DNA of 64,000 bases from assembly GCA_022447545.1 (NCBI GenBank), contig JAKVBI010000001.1, positions 146,486 to 210,485 of the forward strand, in the 5' to 3' direction. Below the pieces are notes generated by a model. That model was not told where the DNA came from and did no database searches. It was given only the letters and a program-made list of their open reading frames with translations. This document shows, one piece after another, positions 35,938 to 42,847 of this stretch (within the stretch, counting starts at the first letter, position 1; every line of letters begins with the position of its first letter). Source of the stretch: Myxococcota bacterium. Lineage in GTDB: Bacteria > Myxococcota_A > UBA9160 > SMWR01. The translations under genes and the position numbers were made by a program.

Positions 35938-37240
35938 TCGAGTATGAATCGTCCCCGGCTGCTGAAGAGATGTTCCGGTAGTCGAGTTTCACCACCACCT
36001 GGGGGATCGGCTTATAGGAAAGGCCCACCGTGTGGTAGTGGACGTCCTTGTACTTCAGATCCGCTACATCCGCACCATCCATCTCGTGCTGCAGGTCGAG
36101 GTAGGAGAAGCGATAGAACGGCTCAATGCTCTGACCGCTGCCGGGGCTGAAGAACGGCATGATGTCGTAGCCGATCTCAGCGTAGGCGCCGAGCATCTCC
36201 TTGGCGTTGTTCGGGTTCGAGCCAGTATCGGCCAAAACAGCGGCATTGAGTGCTGCAGCACCGTCCAGGTTCGAACCCGTCACCAGGCCGCGCACGCGAG
36301 CGCCGTGGCCCTGGTACTGAAGGTGAACGTCCCAGATCGTCGTGCTCAACGCGTTGCCGTTGAGAAGCGCATCGTCCTGCCCCGAGTCGCCGTAGTAGAT
36401 CGACGCGCCGAGATCCCAGGCATCCGTGGGCGACCAGTCGACCCGTCCCACCAGCGCCGCGTTGTTGGCGATGGCCTTGCCACCCTTCTGGCGACCCCCC
36501 CGGAAACCATCCTTCGCGCGGAAGTCGGCCCCTTCGAATCCGTTCATCGCATAGAGCTTGTAGGTAAGGCCCTCGGTCAGGGTGCCGTAGAGCCCCACAC
36601 CGTTTTCACGCCAGGTGGACGGAATGATGGTCTGCTCGACCCGCGGGCGGAGGTTGCCGAAGTAGGTCACGGGCTCGTGCATCTCATTGATGAAGCCCAT
36701 GGGAACCAGCATCAGACCGGTTCGCACGTTCGCCCAGTCTCGGAGCATGAAGTCGACAGTGGCGAACTCCACGCCGACCTTGCCGGCGCCGGAAACCGCC
36801 GAGCCGCCGTGCTCGAACTCAATTTCGGAGTTCAACACGATCCAGTCGTTGAACTTGTAACCGGCGTACAGGACCATCCGATAGAAGTCGGTCGAATCAC
36901 TTGCACCATCCTGGAGCTTCCGGCCGTAGTAGGCCTCGCCGTAGCCACCCAGCGAAAGACCGCGGTCGATCTTGTAGACCTTCGAAGCCGCAGGACCGAG
37001 CCCGTAGAAGCTGGCGTCGTCGCTATCGGGCACCACGGCGCCAGACACCGCCTTCTCCAACTCGCTGGTCAGCGCCTCCACGGTGGATTCCAGGCGGTCA
37101 ATGCGGCTGTTCTGCTCAGCCTCGGAATCGGCAGCCTGAGCCATGCCAGAAACGCACAGCAAGCCGACCACGAAGGCAATCGCCCCCCGGCGACAATGCC
37201 CTGCCAGGGCCTCGAATTTGGAACTGAATCGCGGTTGCAA
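35903..37240 (-). CDS. Outer-membrane porin-like protein with periplasmic coiled coil
   Basis: 445 residues. The signal peptide (GAIAFVVGLLCVSGMAQA) is followed by a short heptad coiled coil (RIDRLESTVEALTSELEKAV, about 45-65), as in trimeric porins anchored to the wall. A region of alternating amphipathic strands follows (for example LGGYGEAYYGRKL and VYKIDRGLSL), ending in Phe (IGFVF), the BAM recognition signature. I infer a 16-18 strand porin. TTG at 37240 has GAGGAG at good spacing. It is the first gene of the operon and has Fur-like boxes directly upstream, so it may import a ferric complex or metal. Confidence 0.85.
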   Translation of the reverse strand: MQPRFSSKFEALAGHCRRGAIAFVVGLLCVSGMAQAADSEAEQNSRIDRLESTVEALTSELEKAVSGAVVPDSDDASFYGLGPAASKVYKIDRGLSLGGYGEAYYGRKLQDGASDSTDFYRMVLYAGYKFNDWIVLNSEIEFEHGGSAVSGAGKVGVEFATVDFMLRDWANVRTGLMLVPMGFINEMHEPVTYFGNLRPRVEQTIIPSTWRENGVGLYGTLTEGLTYKLYAMNGFEGADFRAKDGFRGGRQKGGKAIANNAALVGRVDWSPTDAWDLGASIYYGDSGQDDALLNGNALSTTIWDVHLQYQGHGARVRGLVTGSNLDGAAALNAAVLADTGSNPNNAKEMLGAYAEIGYDIMPFFSPGSGQSIEPFYRFSYLDLQHEMDGADVADLKYKDVHYHTVGLSYKPIPQVVVKLDYRNISSAAGDDSYSNEFNVGIGFVF

Positions 37241-37259
37241 TGTCGTTACTCCTCAATTT

Positions 37260-37278
37260 GAAAATGAATTTCGTTTTC
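37260..37278 (-). promoter_or_regulatory. Fur-box-like palindrome nearest the porin start
   Basis: A 9-1-9 palindrome (GAAAATGAA, T, TTCGTTTTC) whose arms match at 8 of 9 positions and which fits the classical 19-base Fur consensus at about 13 of 18 arm positions. It lies 20 bases before the porin TTG, where a repressor would block transcription. Confidence 0.65.
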
Positions 37279-37313
37279 GGGGGTTGCGCAGCATAGTCCG
37301 TCCTTCTTGATTA

Positions 37314-37328
37314 TGAAAGTCATATTCA
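37314..37328 (-). promoter_or_regulatory. Fur-box-like 7-1-7 element, distal copy 1
   Basis: TGAAAGTCATATTCA fits the 7-1-7 Fur form TGATAATnATTATCA at about 10 of 14 positions. A second near-identical copy lies 23 bases away. Confidence 0.6.
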
Positions 37329-37336
37329 AATGGTTT

Positions 37337-37351
37337 TGAAAGTCATGTTCA
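37337..37351 (-). promoter_or_regulatory. Fur-box-like 7-1-7 element, distal copy 2
   Basis: TGAAAGTCATGTTCA differs from copy 1 at one base. The 23-base start-to-start spacing puts the two copies about two helical turns apart, on nearly the same face of the DNA. Confidence 0.6.
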
Positions 37352-37431
37352 GAATAGAATGCGTACAGGAGACAACGCTTAGAGGGTCAACGAAGTGCAT
37401 GAAGCTGCTTGGGAAGAACAGCGCCCGAGGC

Positions 37432-37890
37432 CTAGGCTAACTCGCTGGGAGGCCGTTTCAGCACGCCCTGACATTTCTCGCACAGGCCGTAGAGCTCGTG
37501 TCGGTGGCGCAGAATCTGAAACCCGTAGCGCTTAGCAATCTCTTCCTGGGTCTTCTCGATCATCTCGCACTCGAATTCCACAATGGTCCCGCAACGGGTG
37601 CAGACCAGATGATCGTGGTGATCGTGGGCGATCTCGTAGCGCGTACTGCCTTCGTCGAAATGGCGTTCTGCTGCGAGGCCCGCCTCGCACAGCAGCTTCA
37701 TGGTTCGGTACACCGTCGTGTAGCCGATCTGCGGCTCGGTCTCTCGGATCCGCTGGTACAGGTCGTCGCTGGTAATGTGACCCTGGACATCCAGAAAGGC
37801 GTCCAAAATCAGTTCCCGCTGGCGTGTGTGCTTGAGATTGTGCTCTTCGAGGTAACGCGCCAGCGCACGGCGTTGCGGTTCATGAGCCAT
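37432..37890 (-). CDS. fur: Ferric uptake regulator (Fur family)
   Basis: Metal-responsive repressor. The 152 residues hold an N-terminal winged helix (KHTRQRELILDAF, YTTVYRTMKLL) and a metal-binding dimer domain with HHDHLVCTRCG and GLCEKCQG, the His cluster and two CxxC pairs of Fur proteins with structural zinc. ATG at 37890 gives the usual N-terminus; an in-frame ATG at 37923 would add 11 residues. It is transcribed toward the porin operon, and the 191-base gap between them holds three Fur-like boxes. Zur or PerR cannot be excluded from sequence alone. Confidence 0.93.
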   Translation of the reverse strand: MAHEPQRRALARYLEEHNLKHTRQRELILDAFLDVQGHITSDDLYQRIRETEPQIGYTTVYRTMKLLCEAGLAAERHFDEGSTRYEIAHDHHDHLVCTRCGTIVEFECEMIEKTQEEIAKRYGFQILRHRHELYGLCEKCQGVLKRPPSELA

Positions 37891-38007
37891 CGAGAGAGAA
37901 GCTAAACCAACGCTCGTGTGCATTCAATTGCGCACGGCCGCAAGACACGCAGAATCACTCCAGCCCCACTGGGACCTGGAAGCCCCTGTAGTCGGGAACC
38001 CAGCCGG

Positions 38008-38856
38008 TCAGATCTCGGAGAGCTCGACCCTTGCCGATACGGGCAGGTGATCGGAGGCACGGCGGGCCAAGACACTGGAATGTGCCTGGAGTTGGGTCAT
38101 CAACACGCCCCGGCCGTAGATCCGGTCCAGAGCCAGAACGGGTCGCAGGGAAGGGAAGGACGCAGGCCAGGGTGTACCACCATGAGGCTCGAGTTCGTCG
38201 TCGAGGGTGCGACTCGCGCGGCACCTGCGCCAGGAATTCATGTCGCCCATGAGAACCGCCGATCCGCTTCGAAGCTGGGGGTGGTCGAGTAGCGACCGTA
38301 CCTGCGCACGACGAGTGCGGGGAGCCAAGGCGAGGTGGGTGGCAACGACTTGGAGCAACCCCTCTGGAAGATCCAACTGCGCGCAAAGAGCAACTCGCTT
38401 CTCGAGGCGCGAGCGGGTGAGGTCCAGCATCGACAGGCCGAGAATGGGCCATCGCGACAGAATGGCGTTCCCCAACTCCCCGGTTTTGTGGACCCGTGTG
38501 GCCGCGAACGCCACGTGGAGTCCCAACGAATCGGCGAGACTCGCCACGGGGTCTTCCCCGTCAAAGGGCCGAATGACCTCCTGGAGCGCCATCACATCGG
38601 CATCGAGTTCCGAGATCACAGAGTGGGCACGCGAGGGATCTGGCTTCGTCCGGCCACTGAGTCCCATCCAGCGATGCACGTTGTAGGTCGCCACCTGCAG
38701 GCTGCCGTCGTAGCGCTCACGCGGCTGGGCGACGGCTGGACTGCGCAACAGACACAGGTGCGGGGTGTCTGGATGACGACCCGGTACCGGAACCCGCCCG
38801 GAGCTTCGTTTTTCCCTGCCGCGTGCCGCTCTCGAGGCGCGTTCACGCTTGTTCAT
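38008..38856 (-). CDS. Endonuclease/exonuclease/phosphatase family protein
   Basis: 282 residues. The metal-dependent EEP fold is shown by ATYNVHRW (first Asn), ALQEV (Glu), VATHLAL (His), GDMNSW (Asp/Asn) and SDHLPV (Asp-His pair), all in order. The family includes DNase I, exonuclease III, sphingomyelinase and inositol phosphatases; members with this layout and no signal peptide are often annotated only as EEP proteins. The N-terminal 50 residues are basic. ATG at 38856 has a GAGGG site; ATGs at 38871 and 38907 are also in frame. Alone between fur and a sulfotransferase gene. Confidence 0.82.
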   Translation of the reverse strand: MNKRERASRAARGREKRSSGRVPVPGRHPDTPHLCLLRSPAVAQPRERYDGSLQVATYNVHRWMGLSGRTKPDPSRAHSVISELDADVMALQEVIRPFDGEDPVASLADSLGLHVAFAATRVHKTGELGNAILSRWPILGLSMLDLTRSRLEKRVALCAQLDLPEGLLQVVATHLALAPRTRRAQVRSLLDHPQLRSGSAVLMGDMNSWRRCRASRTLDDELEPHGGTPWPASFPSLRPVLALDRIYGRGVLMTQLQAHSSVLARRASDHLPVSARVELSEI

Positions 38857-38983
38857 GAAGGCCCTCGCCATGGTCCCAAGTGACTCTCTGTTGCTGGGTC
38901 CACCCATCTAGTATGGGAACCCCAACCACTGGGTCGACCGGGTGAAGGCGCGACTTGAGGAGGACAGATCGCGGCCGAGAAAA

Positions 38984-39991
38984 TCAGACCGAGCGACCCA
39001 GCTGAGACATCGCCGCGCGGCAGGCCTCTTCGAGCCGTTCCCGTTCGGTGCCCCGAAGTTTGGGCAGGCGCAACGTCGGCATGCCTCGGGATAGAGCCGA
39101 GGCCTCGGCGATCCAATCTCCACGCCCGGGCAGTCCGAAGAACGCGTCAATCTCGCTCAGTACGGCCTCGGGTCTCGTCACGAGATCCTCGAAGCGAACC
39201 TCCAGAAAATCCGCGGGGTCGAGGCCCGCGACGGCCGCATAGCCATTCTGGATCTGATCGCTCCAGTACTTGCCGTATAACTCAATGGGAGGTCTTGTCT
39301 CCAGCAATCGGTCGATCGCGGCTCCGTCCGAGCGTTCGAGTTCCGTGAGCCCCTCGTGCGAATACTCGATCTCTCCCAACATTCCATTCATGACGGCCAC
39401 GGCCACGCGAAGTACCGGATATTCGCGCATGGACAGGGCTGCCTCGCACCCGTCTCGGTGGATGTGGACAAAACGGGCATCTGGAAACAACCGCTTCAGC
39501 TCTCCCAGGTATTCGATGGAACTCCCGGACCGCTCGATCCAGCACTCCCTGCCCGTGCGCTCGGCGAGCCAGTCAAAGACATCCTGATAATGGACCGCCA
39601 GGGGAGCCGAGGGTCTGGCTTCGACGAGTTCCAGCATCTCATCAAACAGCCCATCGGGTTCTTCACTGATGCGAGGGATCGCAATTCCGAGTGCCCAGGG
39701 CACGGGGTCGCTGCGCCGATAGCGACTACCCGGCTGGTCGAAGGGATAGACGACCTCCGGAACGTCGTAGCCCCGCTTCAATACCATGGTCAACATGGGG
39801 TGGTCCTGACGCAGGCGCTCGGCGAGTTCAGCCCCCCCGACCGGGGCCTCCTGGAAGCGGAAGAACTGGTCGATCCCCGAGAACAACTCGAACACATTCA
39901 GCACCCGCGTATTCACACTCAGCATGCGCGAGAGCAGCGTCGACCCGCAGCGCCCCGTTCCCACGACGAAACGAGCCGGAGCTGAAAGCAT
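38984..39991 (-). CDS. PAPS-dependent sulfotransferase
   Basis: 335 residues. The 5'-phosphosulfate loop VGTGRCGSTLLSRML is at about 9-23, and the 3'-phosphate motif RFVHIHRDGCEAALSM at about 170-185, the two PAPS-binding signatures of the cytosolic/Golgi-type sulfotransferase superfamily. The acceptor is unknown; bacterial members sulfate glycolipids, lipooligosaccharides or small molecules. ATG at 39991 follows GGAGGG and overlaps the upstream stop by one base (TGATG), so it is coupled to the DUF1214 gene. Confidence 0.85.
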   Translation of the reverse strand: MLSAPARFVVGTGRCGSTLLSRMLSVNTRVLNVFELFSGIDQFFRFQEAPVGGAELAERLRQDHPMLTMVLKRGYDVPEVVYPFDQPGSRYRRSDPVPWALGIAIPRISEEPDGLFDEMLELVEARPSAPLAVHYQDVFDWLAERTGRECWIERSGSSIEYLGELKRLFPDARFVHIHRDGCEAALSMREYPVLRVAVAVMNGMLGEIEYSHEGLTELERSDGAAIDRLLETRPPIELYGKYWSDQIQNGYAAVAGLDPADFLEVRFEDLVTRPEAVLSEIDAFFGLPGRGDWIAEASALSRGMPTLRLPKLRGTERERLEEACRAAMSQLGRSV

Positions 39992-41124
39992 CAGCGTGAC
40001 CCTCCGCCCACCAGCGCGCGCGCTTCCTCGATCGAAACACGGCGAGTGGAAATGGGCGGCACGGGTTGTTTCGAGCGGGACCAACGAAACACCAGCGTCC
40101 CCTCGAGATGGCCCTGGGTAGCGAGCCAGTTGTCCGATTCGACGGATTGGGGGCTGACCACCACCTGCACCGATCCATCTGTCGAGCGACTGGCGGTTCC
40201 GGAGTTGAGATGGGATTCCGGCATTCCATAGCCCACTGGTTCATACCAATAGCTGGCCAGACCGAGGCTCCAAAAAGGGACGCTTCCGGGCTGAAAGTCC
40301 AGGATGAGTGCCTCTTCGGGCTCGAGCTTCAAGTACGCGCAGGAGAACTGATGTCCCGAAGGAGGCGCAATGTCCGTGCGCGAATCCGCGTCGAGTTGCG
40401 CCTCGAAACGGTTCACCGAAAAGTCCGACCAGTAGTCGGAGATCCCGGCCCAGAAACGGGGCGTGTACTGGACGAACCCCACAGCCCCCTCGAGTCCCTG
40501 GCGAATCGCCTCGAGAGATAGGGGCGAGGCCGCCGGGGTCGCGCCCTGGCGATGAAGTGCAAAGCGACCCATCCGGAGGTCGGTCCAGTCGTGGGCGTAC
40601 TGACGGATCATCATGTATCGGGTGTTGGCGTCGGTTGCGATCCAGTTGCCCGGGTGTTCGTCGGGGCTCAGCACAACCTCTAGCGAGCCATCGTCACCCA
40701 CCACCAGGGTTTCCTCGGTGATCGATGCGATCAGATGGCTCGGCTCGTGGATCCCGACCTTGCCTGTGTACACCCCGAACTCAATGAGCGGCGCGCCGCC
40801 ACGATGACCCCGGATGACGTGGGTCTGAGTACCGTCGATGAAGGCGTGGAGGTAGCGGGCATCGGATGTCACCCCCTCGTAGAGCAGAGTCCGCTCTACC
40901 ATGGAGGCGAGGACGGGGTGGTCGAGATCCGCGAACTCGTGGCAGTTCTCGAAACCCGCGCGGATCATTCGGACCAGATGACGAAGCCCTTCGGCCTGGG
41001 TCAGTTCGTCGCCCGGTGTTTCCGGCCTGCGCAGCACCTCCCCCGCGCGCTTGAGAGAGTCACAGAATTCGTCCCACAACGCTGCGGCAATCTCCCGTTG
41101 ATTCGTAGAATTCGGATTCGTCAT
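39991..41124 (-). CDS. DUF1214-domain protein
   Basis: 377 residues, no signal peptide. The C-terminal 120 residues match the DUF1214 pattern, a beta-sandwich with WSLGLASYWYEPV, SHLNSGTA and NWLATQGHLEGTLVFRW. The N-terminal half is helical (LWDEFCDSLKRAGEVL). DUF1214 is often found with DUF1254 in one chain or operon; here DUF1254 is not recognisable and the partner is a sulfotransferase. The biochemical function of the family is unknown. ATG at 41124 fits the first conserved helix; an upstream in-frame start at 41343 would run under the VOC gene. Confidence 0.8.
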   Translation of the reverse strand: MTNPNSTNQREIAAALWDEFCDSLKRAGEVLRRPETPGDELTQAEGLRHLVRMIRAGFENCHEFADLDHPVLASMVERTLLYEGVTSDARYLHAFIDGTQTHVIRGHRGGAPLIEFGVYTGKVGIHEPSHLIASITEETLVVGDDGSLEVVLSPDEHPGNWIATDANTRYMMIRQYAHDWTDLRMGRFALHRQGATPAASPLSLEAIRQGLEGAVGFVQYTPRFWAGISDYWSDFSVNRFEAQLDADSRTDIAPPSGHQFSCAYLKLEPEEALILDFQPGSVPFWSLGLASYWYEPVGYGMPESHLNSGTASRSTDGSVQVVVSPQSVESDNWLATQGHLEGTLVFRWSRSKQPVPPISTRRVSIEEARALVGGGSR

Positions 41125-41230
41125 GGTGCCGCCATTATCCACCCCTGAAATCGCCCTTGAGAACCCGAATCCGGGTAGAGGAGCGGAATCCCGCCCATTT
41201 CGTATGCTTCCTCCCCGGACGGAGAGAACG

Positions 41231-41779
41231 TTGCTCACACCCGGAAAGCGCTTCGGAAAGGTCGTCCAGACCGCGTACCTGGTGCCCGACATCGACGCGG
41301 CCATGGAGCACTGGGTGCACCATGCGGGGCTCGGCCCCTTCACCTGCTACCGCAACATCGAATTGGACTCGACCTTCGAAGGCAGGACGCTCGAGCTGCA
41401 AATCCACGAAGCCCTCGCCTACGCGGGCGACCTCCAGATTCAACTCGTCCAGTCGTTGAACCCTGCTGAAGAAGCCACCCCCTACCAACGAGACATCGGC
41501 AACGGCCGCTACGGACTGCACCACCTGGCGTTCTTCTCCGAGGACATCGACCGCGACATCGAGACGGCACGCGCCCAGGGGTTCGAACGCGTGTGCGTGA
41601 TGCGCGGCAAGGATGGGCACCGCTACGCGTATTGCGGATCGGCCGTCCTGGGCGAGGTGTGGATCGAGTTTCTCGAGGTGTATCCGCAGCTCACCGAAAT
41701 CTTCGCATCCGGTATTGCAGCCGCGGAGGATTGGGACGGCTCGGACCCCATTCGAAACATCGAGTACGCCGACCTCTGA
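41231..41779 (+). CDS. VOC (glyoxalase/bleomycin-resistance/dioxygenase) family protein
   Basis: 182 residues, with two beta-alpha-beta-beta-beta modules: VVQTAYLVPDIDAAMEHWV (first) and GLHHLAFFSEDIDRDIE (second), and a C-terminal EVWIEFLEVYP. This is the vicinal oxygen chelate fold of lactoylglutathione lyases, methylmalonyl-CoA epimerases and some dioxygenases. The His and Glu positions suggest a metal site, but the reaction is not assignable. TTG at 41231 with GGAG six bases upstream is preferred over ATG at 41204. It is divergent from the DUF1214 gene. Confidence 0.75.
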   Translation: MLTPGKRFGKVVQTAYLVPDIDAAMEHWVHHAGLGPFTCYRNIELDSTFEGRTLELQIHEALAYAGDLQIQLVQSLNPAEEATPYQRDIGNGRYGLHHLAFFSEDIDRDIETARAQGFERVCVMRGKDGHRYAYCGSAVLGEVWIEFLEVYPQLTEIFASGIAAAEDWDGSDPIRNIEYADL

Positions 41780-41803
41780 ACGCCCGGGAACTCGGATTGG
41801 TGG

Positions 41804-42733
41804 CTATCCATTGCTGGCAAGCAGGCGCTTGACCTCGGCCGCCTGCTCTACGGCCTCGGTGTCGTTTCCCGCCACCGGAACGAGGTGGAAGTTTCGACAC
41901 CCGGCTTCGGCGTAGGGGGCCAAAAATTCGGCCACCTCTTCGGGACTTCCGTAGGGGGTATAGCGTTCGAAATTCTCGAACCCGATGCGGTAGATGTCCT
42001 GCATCCCCTCGCTCACGCGCTGACGTGCCTGCTCCCGGGTATCGCCGAACCCGCACCACACATACATTCCATGGTCGCAGACATCCGAAGGCCTGCGACC
42101 CAACCCCTCGGCCTGCTCGGCGATTTCAGCCGCAATGGCGGCAAAGCGCCCCGGTGAGATCCAAACTCCGAGATAGCCATCCCCGAAGCGGGCGGTGCGT
42201 CGCACGGCCGCCGCTGAGCGTCCCCCCACAAGAATGGGAACGGCAGGCTCCACCGCCGGCGCAATCTGAGCAGCCGACAGCGAGTAGTGGACTCCCTCGA
42301 AGTCGATGGGCTCACCCGTCATGAGACCGCGCAGGATCTCGAGAGACTCGTTGGCACGTGCTCCACGGGTTCGCGGGTCGATGCCGCAAACCTCGTATTC
42401 GTGAGGATCTTCACCCCCCACTCCGATGCCGAAGACGAGGCGACCCGGCGCCCCCGCCGAGATGCATTGGAGTTGACGCGCCACCGTGGTGGGATGACGC
42501 AGCGGAAGCAGATACACGGCCACCATCACCGGCAGCGTGTCGTGGAGGGTGGTCAACTGAGCGGCCTGGATCAATCCATCGAAACCCGCCCCCACGAAGA
42601 AACTCACGTGGTCTGAGACCCCGACGTGATCGAGCCCCGCATCGGCCAACGCAGCCAGAGCCGCCCGACGGTCGGCAACCGGCCCGATGAGCGATTGGGC
42701 CGGTGCCCTCATGCCTACCTTGACCCGACTCAT
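41804..42733 (-). CDS. LLM-class flavin-dependent oxidoreductase
   Basis: 309 residues with the luciferase-like barrel: GLDHVGVSDHV at the N-terminus, PGRLVFGIGVGG in the middle and PILVGGRSAAAVRRTARFGDGYL, all typical of the LLM family. Members use FMN or F420, and which is used cannot be read from the sequence. No F420 genes are in the window. ATG at 42733 has GGAG seven bases upstream. No substrate assignment. Confidence 0.86.
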   Translation of the reverse strand: MSRVKVGMRAPAQSLIGPVADRRAALAALADAGLDHVGVSDHVSFFVGAGFDGLIQAAQLTTLHDTLPVMVAVYLLPLRHPTTVARQLQCISAGAPGRLVFGIGVGGEDPHEYEVCGIDPRTRGARANESLEILRGLMTGEPIDFEGVHYSLSAAQIAPAVEPAVPILVGGRSAAAVRRTARFGDGYLGVWISPGRFAAIAAEIAEQAEGLGRRPSDVCDHGMYVWCGFGDTREQARQRVSEGMQDIYRIGFENFERYTPYGSPEEVAEFLAPYAEAGCRNFHLVPVAGNDTEAVEQAAEVKRLLASNG

Positions 42734-42847
42734 ATGTCACTCCAATTGCAAACAGCGGCTCTCGCCACCCGAGATTCTCGCTGGATTGTGCAGCAGCCAA
42801 TCCCAAACTCTAGCGCCAGTCGAGACCCCTTCTGACTTGGTAATCCG

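Noticed and set aside
36032-37261. A 409-residue open frame opposite the porin
   Set aside because: The minus frame has a signal peptide, coiled coil and terminal Phe; the plus frame has none.
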